Shown piece by piece: positions 32,801 through 43,085 of a stretch of DNA of 64,000 nt; position 1 is the first letter of the stretch; every line of letters begins with the position of its first letter. Made by a program: the position numbers and the translations under genes. Under the pieces are notes generated by a model that saw only the letters and a program-made list of their open reading frames with translations, was not told the DNA's origin and did no database searches. The stretch is from Adiantum capillus-veneris. Lineage: Eukaryota; Streptophyta; Polypodiopsida; Polypodiales; Pteridaceae. The stretch covers positions 73,700,676 to 73,764,675 of the forward strand of contig CM043969.1 in NCBI GenBank assembly GCA_014529385.2. The letters are read 5' to 3'.

Positions 32801-33636
32801 CACCAGAAAGCAGGCATCAAAGTGATCATTGCTACTCATGCCACATCATAAGCTCCACTTATTGGTCCACTGCTACTACGTACACTATGTCTTGCTCAGT
32901 GCGCCATGCAAAAGATATCTCTTTCATAGAGTTCCTCAATACAATTAGAGTCAGGCTCTCCACAAAGAAAGAGATCCACGATGTGCTCGGTGACCGCATC
33001 ACAACGCAGGATCAAATAGAGCAACACATGGATAGGAATATGACAATCATTTGCACACACAAGAGTGACGTTCGATATTATAATAACCTTCTCTTGGCAC
33101 GCTTCCATCATCATACTCACATCATCCAAATCGGCCTCAAGACAAATGCACACAACGTCCCTGAGCTCCAAGCATGGCTTGAAGATCCCGACTTCCACGC
33201 AATTGATAGAATAGCAGAAGGAGCAAAGGCGCTGATAACAGAGAACATAGACTTAACAATTGGAGCAGCCAATGGGTCACTGTGTCGCGTAGACGAAGTC
33301 CTCTAAGATGAAGAAGGAGGCGTCAAACCAATCAAAGTCACACTCGACATATCCAAACAGGAACTTACACTTCGACGGTCAAAGCATAGCAGACGGACAT
33401 TCAATGGGCACTGGTACCATAAATCCACATTCCCACTAGCTCTCGCCTACGCTATGATTGGACACAAGTCCCAAGGCGCAACAATCAACACCAACATCTT
33501 GCTCATTGTAAAAGAATTTTTTGCCCTTGGCCTTCTATACGTGATGCTATCACGCGTCACTGAGCGAACCCGGCTACATTTACTAGAGCTTCCTACGCCA
33601 GAGATGTTCACACCATCTATATTTTGGAACTTCTAG
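29890..33636 (+). pseudogene. Helitron (Helentron-type) Rep-helicase, inactivated
   Basis: One frame of about 1249 codons, broken only by in-frame stops: TAG 30625-30627, TAG 32230-32232, TAA 33304-33306. Order: N-terminal zinc-like segment (CSTCENSSARCRYC), Helitron-like region with FPFLFPFGKG, SMPGSCSWHRKNLKDLI and MPDFFLTFTADE, Rep HUH region (YEVQNRGSLHVMHQ), Cys/His cluster (CRTSCYHGQRDGVCKHGFP), Rep tyrosine motif YYLLKYALKTEP, then a PIF1-like helicase: GTPGSGESF (Walker A), TIIIDEISM (Walker B), LFGDLAQLPP, AMIGHKSQGATIN and YVMLSRVTERTRL. Key losses: the HUH motif reads HVMH (31192-31203) and the Walker A Lys is Glu (codon GAA 32446-32448). It would unwind and nick DNA for rolling-circle transposition if intact. 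The QNRGSLHV and KYALKTEP forms match Helentron-type more than canonical plant Helitrons. Confidence 0.9.
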
Positions 33637-33967
33637 CCGGGAATGTTTTCTACACCCTCTCCAGTCTCAATTCCTCTTTCTATTAAACTGATGAAATCGC
33701 CTTGTAATTGCCTTGTATATAAACCAATAATTTTTGTTTAACTACTTATCTTCTCTTCTGTGGACTTTTCATGTTCAATATGTTGCATTGCTGAGACATC
33801 TTCCCTATCACCCCTACTCACTCTCATCCACCTCTTGTAAATTTACTGCTCTTCCCTTTTTCAATTCATTCATTTGAGTTTGAACATTCGTCCGATCTTA
33901 TGCTTCAGAAATACTGCAACAGATCATCAAAATAATTGTTTTTACGTGCAGGAAACTGAATCAAACA

Positions 33968-34735
33968 ATGGATCACAACATGGTACATTTTGCACGCTTG
34001 TCTGATCTTACATCTGCCTATGTATACACATGCGAATCAATCACTCATCTTACTGTTCATCTCTTCAAGAAATACACGAACAATGCAAAGGAAACGCAAC
34101 CAGCGATACAACCTAAGAGATTTTACCTCATGACTAAGCAGATGAGACTGGCTAACTCAGCACAGTAGGCGAGAAACCCCATGCGTATATTGAGGGGTTC
34201 CATACTTTTCAAGAGTGCCGCAACTTCATGAATAAGTGCGACGCAAGATATAAAGCTCTAAACCAAACGATGGACACACCAAGCACAGACAGAATGACAA
34301 CAGATACTATTAGGAAAGAAAAATATAATGCCTTCTGTCTGTTACGCTAACCAGCTTGCTCCTACATCCTTGATGAAGCAAATACTTGAAGAGCTTGACA
34401 TCGAGTACGAGGATGATGACAATATGTTGCGTAATGTTGAAGCACAACAACTCCTCGACAAAAAAACTGAAGGAGTTACACTGTACACGATGGAGCAGCT
34501 TCGGTTTGGTTACAACATTGACTTAGCTGAACTTTCAAAAGCTACTCAAGAAAACTGTGCCGCTATCTTGACAAATTTCATGACTTCGGCAAACCACACG
34601 CACGATGCAACTAATCCACCTATCACAATCTAGAAGGTAGAATGGCACTATAGTGAACACAAGGCAGTAAATTACGGACAACCAGCCTCTCCATACGAGC
34701 CAGTTGCGATACACCAAGGCAAGTATGGATAACAA
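33968..34735 (+). pseudogene. Unrecognised frames after the Helentron
   Basis: Two open segments, 33968-34168 (MDHNMVHFARLSDLTSAYVY) and 34328-34633 (MPSVCYANQLAPTSLMKQIL, with acidic IEYEDDDNML), the second readable past its stop to about 34730. They appear coding-like and sit between Rep-helicase and the GIY-YIG module on the same strand. No family recognised. Confidence 0.35.
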
Positions 34736-34800
34736 GTATCACTACCTTCCATTCATTTCTCCACAGCACTATCATTTTTTAATTGGCCTAACCAATCTAC

Positions 34801-35205
34801 ATGGACTGCAGATTTAGACACTCATCAACAACCAGAGACAAGCATCGGCCTTCCACCCCAGAAAAAGCAGCGTCGCGGGAAGAATACATAGTCTACAGTA
34901 TACGCTGCACGAAAAACGATAGGGGATACATCGGAGTTACAAATAATGTCCATAAACACGTTAGCCAGCACAAGTGCGATCCTCCGAGGAGAATGCAAGC
35001 GGACATGTAGGCACATAGTCCTTTCGAGGACAATTTTGAAATTACCACTTTAGCATCCAGTACCAATATACATAAAGCTAGAAACTTAGAACATTTCTAT
35101 ATTAAACAACACAAAACAACAACTATATTAGGTTATAACGTTTGCTCTGGACATCCACCAAGGTTGAGAAAATATTATTTTTTGAAAAAAAACAAGAAGG
35201 TATAG
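34801..35205 (+). pseudogene. GIY-YIG nuclease-like module
   Basis: Frame from about 34870 through a TAG (35008-35010) to a stop at 35205. EEYIVYSIRC and DRGYIGVTNN correspond to the GIY and YIG strands, followed by HKHVSQHK where the family has Arg and His, and downstream NLEHFYIKQH with the expected metal-binding Glu, then LGYNVCSG, the usual end of the fold. So all main elements of a GIY-YIG endonuclease are present in order over about 110 residues, though the catalytic Arg seems replaced by His. It follows the Helentron gene on the same strand. Alternatives: a fragment of a Penelope-like element or of a host repair gene. Confidence 0.65.
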
Positions 35206-35369
35206 CTGTGAACTTCTGCCATCTTCATTTCATTGTTTTGTTCAGTGTCTTTGTCATATAAGGTTGGTCATTGGCTACAAAAATGTCTTTTTTTTTTCCA
35301 TTCAAACTATGGCAGACATGACAACTTATCAAATTCATGGATTGAAATGCTTTTTCTTTTCAGTTTAGA

Positions 35370-35818
35370 ATGGGTAGGCCGATTCCAGTTGATCTGATTG
35401 AGCAGCAGTCAGAATTTCAGACTGCAATGTACATGTTGCAATACTGTCTTTACCCACATTTGCAAGAGCAGGTCCTCAGACACTACATGCATAAATGGAG
35501 TGAGTTCATTCCATGGCCAATTCAGCCACCTACCCCATGGCATCCACATTACATCACTTGGAATACACTCGGTCGACAAATCACCATCGGCATCGTCGTG
35601 CTGGCTGGTTGCTCCACAAAACACCATTGTATGTTGTTCGTTCACATTGCGGACGTCAGATTGCGGACGTGCTCGGCCTACTCGAGACTATAGAATTAAG
35701 TTACTCTAACGTGGTCCCCAACCACCTTCAGTCGGCTAAACAATTCATTTCGCGCTATTTTTTTGTCAACCAGTTTCCCACACGTGCAACTCTGAAGAGA
35801 ATCTTATCGATATAGCCC
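35370..35818 (+). pseudogene. Unrecognised frame with frameshift
   Basis: MGRPIPVDLIEQQSEFQTAM ... WSEFIPWPIQPPTPWHPHYI, then a frameshift near 35640 into VRSHCGRQIADVLGLLETIE ... FVNQFPTRATLKRILSI and stop. Good coding texture, no family known to me. Possibly the last protein of the same mobile element. Confidence 0.35.
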
Positions 35819-36009
35819 TATCTTCCTGCATCAAAAACTCCCACTGATATGTGTTGTTACCTAGTCCTCCTCCTCTTCTCCACAAAACTTCTGTCCATTT
35901 CATTTTAAAGAAGTCATTGCATGCTACATTCAAAGCCTTCTCAACTCTCGTTCGCTTGGTTCCGTTCTTAATGCGTCAAATTTTTGGCATGCTATTTACA
36001 TCAAATCGT

Positions 36010-36350
36010 TTCAGTGACTTCCACTCACTTAGCGTAACAACATTTCTGCAAAACAAATAATAAGCGCTCTATCTCTCTCCCCCCCTCTCTCTCTCCGTCT
36101 CTCTCTCACCTTTCATTTATTCATTCTCCTTTACGGATGTACACTCTTGTTCAATGCTTGCATGAGATGAAAACAGTATATACATTTCTGTACGTTCGAG
36201 TGACTTCTACTCCCTTACGCTAAAAAGATTTGTCAGAAAAAAAAAAACAACCTCCCTCTCTCTCTCTCTCTCTCTCTCTTTCTCCCTCTTAGCTTTCACT
36301 TCTATGTCCTTTTCACTAATATATACTCTTCTTCAATGCCTCGATGCTTC
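36010..36350 (+). repeat. Two-copy tandem repeat with CT tracts
   Basis: A unit of about 180-190 bases (GTGACTTCYACTC-CTTA-CGCTAA, CT tract, CTTTCA, TTCACTAATATA/TTACGGATGTA CACTCTT, TTCAATGC) occurs at about 36013-36160 and 36200-36345, diverged. Confidence 0.6.
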
Positions 36351-37158
36351 AACCACTTCCGATTATGCAGGCTGACAAAGCACTCTAGTTATCACCTTGA
36401 GTGTTTAATTTGTTTAATGCCAAACAATAGTCGATATGCAATCTGTTCACAAAATATTCCAAAGGGATATATTATATGTTAGGCATGGAAAATGAGATAA
36501 ATTCAAGCAAGCCCGCCAAGACATCCCTAGCGTAATTAGAAACCTATTTAGTAGTGAAGGTGCAGGTTTTGAGCACATTAATTGTTAGTAGCAAATAATG
36601 TACTTTTGCTTCTATGAAGCATTGTATACAATCACAACATGTTGCATACAAGATCTTGAATTTCATAATTTTCAATCTTCATTCTACTCTCAAGCTTTGT
36701 TGAATCTGTGAAGTTGTTATCCTGTTTAGAGTCTGGGTATTGTGGGTCTTCTTGTAATTGAACATCCACGTCTATTGTCAGGTTCTCTTTTATTTTGTCT
36801 ATAGTGCATTGAGATACACTGACATTAAACTCTTCTTTGTCCTTTTTTTAACAACAATCATACACCTAGAATGATATTTCCTCCTTGTAGAAAACACTTT
36901 CAATGTGATGCAATATCTTTTCATTGAAAAACATATACTCTAATTTTTTGCTTTGTCTGTCAATAATCTGTTTTGAATGGTGCTATAAACATACTGATAC
37001 ATACTTCAATTTCTCTTCAAGCTTGAGTTTGCTACATATTGTGCTAGTACTTTCATTGCAAGAGGGCATAAGGTCGAGTAATGTTCTTAACCATTCATCA
37101 TCCATCACTTCCATGCATGTTGCTATTTTTCCATTGACTGTACAAAGCCAAAGGGATT
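36351..37158. other. AT-rich, no gene recognised
   Basis: Short frames only. A few splice-like motifs but no domain. Confidence 0.4.
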
Positions 37159-38180
37159 TTATTTTAGATTAAATGCACTCATTTCTTTGATACAATCAAT
37201 TTGATCCTGAACATTGGAGTAGAACGTATTGACTACGTGATAGAAATTGTTGACCACCTCTGTATTGGACATCAGATTTGAATTCCAACTCTCTTGATCA
37301 GTCATGTAAGCCACACTACGGTGGACTATGAGCGCTCTTCCATCTTGCATGAAAATACTTGGACAAAATTCTTTGTTGTTTTGCAGATAATGGTAGTTTC
37401 CACTCCTTAATCAATGGTCTTCTTTGAACATTAGAACAACCATCACTTACAATGGTGCATCTTAAAAGCGATATATTCCCAAGTATTATCTTGGAAACAG
37501 GCTCCTTGACTTCGATGTAACATTTTTCCAAGAGATCATTTTGTATTGTGTGATACAAAGGGGCTAAAAATCCTTGGCCAAACTCACCAACTTTCTTTCA
37601 ACATGTTTCCAATAATTGTTATCTACCATGAATAGAGCACTCTCAGTGAAAAAAAATTATTTCATGCGTACAGTTTTGGATTCTTTTGCGACTACAATTG
37701 AAAGCTTTGATGCAATAATTTTTGACACATTTGCCCAAGTTTGCCATCATTATGGTGCTTAAAAAGAACATTGCTTGGCATTTCCTCTCCTTGTGCAGGT
37801 TGTTCTACAGGGTTAGTTGGTGTCACCACAGGATTATAAGAGTTGATATTTGACTCTGTTTGCTCTTGACATGCATCCAAAATAGATTTATGTACCCATT
37901 GTCTCTTGCCACCCTTTTTGGTGAGCTCTTCTCTCAAATTCCTTGCAATTGTAGATGCCTAAGGATGATTACATTTCTTACAATTCTCTGTAAGGCTACC
38001 CAAAAAATGGTCTCTAATACATGGTGCACCGCTTGATTTTGTGGTGAAGCAAAATTTACATCTCCACTCCATACATTGACCGCATATGTTGTGAGCATGA
38101 TCCCTCTCTTTACTAGTGCCTTTTTTACTCTTTACCTTATTCGTACCACTTATGCCGACATTTTGCTCCATTGCTTTCAA
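37159..38180 (-). pseudogene. hAT transposase relic (BED finger and DUF659 region)
   Basis: Minus strand, several frames. 38180-37960: BED-type zinc finger WRCKFCFTTKSSGAPCIRDH, then FLGSLTENCKKCNHP. 37937-37692: ARNLREELTKKGGKRQW and a Pro/Gln linker. 37558-37316: CTIVSDGCSNVQRRPLIKEW, the start of DUF659 in plant hAT transposases (canonical SDGW, here SDGC). 37350-37159: further DUF659-like region. The C-terminal hAT dimerisation domain was not found, and stops and frameshifts are present. Confidence 0.75.
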
Positions 38181-39965
38181 TTTAATAATGAAGGCATAAG
38201 TATTAAATGTTTAATTTTAAAAACATTTTTCTTCTTTTCATTATATATTAGAAAAAAAATCACTAAGAAAGCAATCAAATCTACACAGTATGCAATTTGC
38301 AATGCACTCTTGTCAATCCACATATCAACCACATATGTCGTGAGAAAATATACACATTGCATTGCACTCTCTACCTGGCAGTATGAAGACAACAATGCTA
38401 TGATTTTGTCAATGCAATTATACATATGAGGATCAATTATACATCCTCTGTGATTTGCAGACAATAAGACACATTTATTTTCACATGTTACCAAGAATTG
38501 TCAACTTCTACATTGAGACGATGATAATTATTTGCAAAATACAAATGAAACCAATAATATCTATGATTGGACATCTCATGCACTAACAATCTTTCATAAT
38601 ACATAATTCACTTCCTATATAAACCAATGCATAAAACAAGGCAATGAAATCTTCAATACAATTACACAATTGAGGACTACTTGTACCCAATCAAGGATTG
38701 TAGTCCCCTTATGCATCCAATTCAATATATAAAATCTATTTTCACCTAACTAAGGATTATAGCTCGCATATTGTGTAGTGAAAATGTATATCAATTCAAA
38801 CCTATGATGGTGTAAAATGCAAGACTTCAAGGATCTTTATATGTCCAGTATACTAGTACATGACATCCGGCCCTTTAAATATACTCATCTTCTAAAACCA
38901 AATTTGGTCCTTTTATGGACCAATGGCTTTGTTCTAATGAAGATGACTCTTCAAAGTTTCAATTTATCTGGCTTTGTACCTTTGTTTTTGGTGAAGGATT
39001 TAAATATTTTTAGAAGTGGTTACCGTATTAAGAATCACGCTCGGCCCAGAAAAAGGATCTCTGGCTCTGTAACCTTAGGTCAATTCACAAGGAGGTAATT
39101 GTACTTAATGCTTAGATACCACCCCTAGGGATTTTCCTAGTCAAAATGCCAAAGTTAGAAGAGGTTTTACTATATACAATTTAGCCCACCGAGATTTTTC
39201 ATTTTCTTGATGGGCTTGTAGGAAAAATGCAAAAACCCGATGGGCTTATGGGCTCTATTGATTTTTGAAAGTCACCATCATTAAAATCACATTAACAGTT
39301 AACATGATCAAGCCTTTTTCATGTGTGATTACTTGCATTATAACATAATCACACGATCTTGATTAAGTCAGTGAAATCCCTAGTCTATAGTCCTAAAACA
39401 AAGACCTAATCATGGCTCACTAGCAAAAATGGGACCAAAACCTAGAAGAAATAGAACTTTTTTGACCCTATGACCATTCATAGGGACCATGGAATATTTT
39501 TTCAATGCTTTTTTCTCTCTACGTATGTGAATACATGCATTACACATGATTCTTAATTTTCTAATTACTACCATATCCTTTTGACACTTAAAATAATGGT
39601 TCATTTCGTATTTTCATTATAGTGTTTCTTTAAAACAAATATTAAAAAATATTATTGTAAATATTATTTACTTGGGAGGGTCACTATATGTAAAAACCCT
39701 TAGCTATGAATTTTAAACAATAAAAGGGGCCCTTTTCCTATTCAATTTGTAATTTTTTTTAATGATTATTTTTTAACACCATTTTGTATGTGAAAATGTG
39801 AGAAAATATAGAATAAAATAATCCCTACTATTAAATCCATGTGATAGGAATTTTTTATTGTAGTGATCCCCCAAGATTCTTTATCAAATATATATCTTCA
39901 GACAAGGCATTGTCAACTAAAACAACCATAAACAATATTCATCTTGTCTCAAGGTCCCACCACCA
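38181..39965. other. AT-rich, no gene recognised
   Basis: Scattered short frames on both strands (for example 38817-39098 +) without any recognisable domain. Confidence 0.45.
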
Positions 39966-40262
39966 TTTCTTTATTCAAAAACTAGGGTGAAAGAAGCCAT
40001 CACTCAAAACAAAAGATCAAGCGTCCATACACCCTAAGTAATTTCCCATACAATCAAGCAGCTCCCCTAGGATCAAGAAAACAATTATATCCTAACATAT
40101 GCAGAGACATAGAAATGAACAAAACCAATGCCTTCATTCAAAAACCAGAGACATCACCCAAAAGTTCAAGGGACCATACCTCCTAATCAGTTGCCCAAAC
40201 AATTAGGTAGCTCCCCTAGGATTAGAAGCAATACTCTAACATATGTAGAGACATAAACATGG
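39966..40262 (+). repeat. Diverged two-copy tandem repeat
   Basis: A block containing AGCTCCCCTAGGAT, CTAACATATG and AGAGACATA occurs at about 39966-40117 and again at about 40133-40262. It ends just before the insertion site of LTR element 2. Confidence 0.7.
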
Positions 40263-40298
40263 CCAGAGTAGAGATTCATTGTCCATGTGGTGGCTGAT

Positions 40299-41255
40299 TG
40301 TTGCGGGAGCGACTCACACACCCATGAAGTGCATGCAAACACTACCTAGATCAACATAATGTCAATCGAGGATACAGATGACACGATAGGCACACGGAGG
40401 AAATCTCTTTAGCTTGTCAGGCTGAGACCATCCTACACATACAACACTCTAGAAGGCCAACTATACCACAATCAAGAACCTCACTGCTCTCAACTACACC
40501 ACCTAGCCACATACACACATACGGAAGGTAACTCACCTAATCATGCCAAATTCGTACGAAACTTAAGGAACACCATCCCCTCACTAGGATACACCTGTCC
40601 CTAAGCTTCTACACTCAAAACCCTCACTCTAAACCCATCTGCGGAAAACGCGTAGGATGACAGAGAAAATTTTTGAAAGTGCCCGAAACTGAAATTTATG
40701 AGTACCTATGCTTAGCTTATGTCGCCACGATTCTATAGACTACTAGCACGCAGAAAAAAGACATCGTTTGATACACTTACGGCCACAAATAGCTCGTAGA
40801 TGCGTCGGCGTGTGCGCTTTGTCTCGCGTGGAATGCTTGGAGTTGTCGCGTAGCTCTCCTCGAGCCTACAACAATGGTGCAGTCGGATATCCAATGTGTT
40901 GAGCGAGCTGGGCGTAGCTAGAGGATAAAGCTCACGCTCACTCTCTTTCTCTCTCACACATAGTAGACGGCAGCACTAAAGTTTTGATTATGATTAAAGT
41001 CTCCTTTTACAAAATGACCTAGGTACCTTATATACTAAGGCTACCTTAGGTTTAACCAAAAATGGGGTTGAAAGGGTCAAATGGCTTTGTATTTACAATC
41101 TGGAAGTGCCATTGCACTCTGGCTTCTGAAACTAGAATAACTACTCATTACAAATGACGTTTATAGCCATAATCCGCAGCATTTCATAACTCGCAAAAGA
41201 TAAGACTTTGGTACGAAACTTGAGTTATGTTGTGTTGTTGACCTAGCGGTCAACA
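40299..41255 (-). repeat. 3' LTR of element 2
   Basis: 957 bases. Contains the half-palindrome ACGCGTAGGATGACAG (about 40647) that matches one side of the leader palindromes. A short minus-strand frame at 40733-40957 is shared with the other LTR and is not a gene. Confidence 0.95.
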
Positions 41256-41268
41256 CTCCCCCCTTCCT
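41256..41268 (-). other. Polypurine tract of element 2
   Basis: Minus strand AGGAAGGGGGGAG directly next to the LTR. Confidence 0.85.
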
Positions 41269-41599
41269 CATTCATGTCGTCCCCGACATGACCTGATTGT
41301 TGATGGCGATGTGGTTTGCTGTCGTTTTGGCTTTATCTGTTGCACTGCTTGTAACTTTGTCGAACCACAACAAGAACTATGATCCATTAGAGCGGACATC
41401 TATCATCATAACCATTCATCTTTTGAGATCCTCTGATTACTTTTATGTATGCTCTTCTTCATTGGGGACTTCTTTGTTCCTGTGCAATCATGTTGTTAGT
41501 GTTGTCTGCAGCTTTGTCATTGTAGGCCATTCTTCGACTCGCCATTGAGGAGAAGTATGCTATGATCTGAAATTGGTGCTCCAATTTATTTTTCAATTG

Positions 41600-42240
41600 A
41601 TTTGAGTAGCATTTCCTTATTGTTGATGTAGAAGGAATATGTACAAGAGGATGGTGATAGGTGTCTTTAGATTAGGGTCTAAAACCTGGATGACCAAAGG
41701 GAACAAAAACCCGGTGGGAAAAAAAATGCCTTTGGTATACGCTCTTATTGGAGTTGAGCAGTTGAACGTGAAGTACATGTTCATGAAAGGTGAGTGCTTG
41801 GGTGAAACACGGAAAGAGTGCCTGATGCAAGTGCAATTATGGGACACTCTATATGCATAGGAGAAATTTATCACCAAAAGCATGCAATGTGAAAGAAGGA
41901 GATGATGGGTGTTTCGAGGATTAAATGTAGCACATGTGACATCAAAAGATGTCTCAATAGCTTCCACCTTTCCAAGAAGGGTTGTCGATGTAGAAGTTTC
42001 TCCACTCGTATCTCACTGTGCTCAGTACGTGAGTGTCTTTTGGACCTTCTCCTTCACTTCGCCAGACTTAAGTACTTAGACTTCGACTCTTTTGCTCACC
42101 TATACCAGCATGAGCGACACAACGTAAATATGCTCAACTCTTCTAGCTTGAGCAGTACCTAGAATAGCTAAGACGCTTAGACCACAGAGAATATTACTTG
42201 AATCTTTGGGATTAACACCTCACTCATTTTGTGGCTTAGC
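41600..42240 (-). repeat. 3' internal segment shared with element 3
   Basis: Closely resembles 62980-63610 (shared blocks such as GTTGATGTAGAAGGAATAT, CTCTTATTGGAGTTGAGCA, GTAGCACATGTGACATCAAA). Noncoding in both. This links elements 2 and 3 as one family. Confidence 0.85.
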
Positions 42241-43085
42241 TACTCGACTCTGACTTTTATGACTTGTCGGTTGCCTATTGACACTGGTTTGTGACAAGTT
42301 CTTCGGCTGTTGTAGTGGCTGCTGAGACATACTTCGTGAAGTTTCATCGTTTCCCTGTACCTTCTTCTCTTTGTAGTGCTCAGGCCTCTCGTCAGTCTTT
42401 TCTTCATGTGGATTATGGAATTTTTTATTTTTTCTTAATAATAAACAAAGAAAATCTTTAAAAAAACTTAACAAAAGAAAAATCATTCAAATAGAAATCT
42501 AAATGCTATGTACACTATACACATGTCCCTAGGGGCTCATATATGGATTTTGTCCCCATACTTCTCTGTAACACTACTATGAGGGCATATACTCTAAATT
42601 TCGTCAAAAAATTATCACAATAAAACGAAAAAACTCAATGCCTCTCACAAAACATTGCCCTCTAATAGTCATAATGTTAGGTCCGCATTCAGAATGCCTC
42701 CCCCCTTCCTATTTGGAGTCATCCTTTACGATAGGGTATCGCAAAGGGTATGTGTTGTGCTGGGGAAATTAAAAGTTGTGCCTATGCAGGCCTTGTAATG
42801 TAGCCCTATTATGCATACAGAGTCAATGCATGGAAAAGATTTATGTTGTGCAAGATGTGGGTATAAGCAATTTGCTTATTGGCATTTGTTGGCGAGGCTT
42901 CCTATTCTAAGCAATGTAATGGTCTCCTGTATCGTTGCTTGATTGAAGCGACTTGCTCTCTTCTAACTGTACTGTAATCGTAGGAAGAATTGTAAGAATT
43001 CAAGTGGCAATGCACTTTCAGCAGTTTTTTTGTTCTTCTTTGGGACCCATTTCTTTGAGATTATTGGTTGTTTTATTGCTGACGC
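42241..43085 (-). other. Internal region of element 2, little coding
   Basis: A Gln/Ser/Lys-rich minus frame at 42486-42220 (SMSQQPLQQPKNLSQTSVNR) resembles the frame 63900-63655 of element 3. No polymerase or integrase motif. Confidence 0.5.

Noticed and set aside
16835-33306. Stop codon reassignment or RNA editing of TAG
   Set aside because: Other genes in the window end in normal TAG, TAA and TGA. U-to-C editing in plants is organellar, and this is nuclear transposon DNA; deamination of methylated CAG is simpler.
36351-36420. Helitron 3' end (CTAG preceded by hairpin) near 36387
   Set aside because: A CTAG is present, but no stable hairpin is visible just before it and no matching 5' TC terminus was found.
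40733-40957. Small basic protein encoded in the LTR (also at 50644-50868)
   Set aside because: Duplicate simply because both LTRs share the sequence. No sign of codon-level conservation among the differences.
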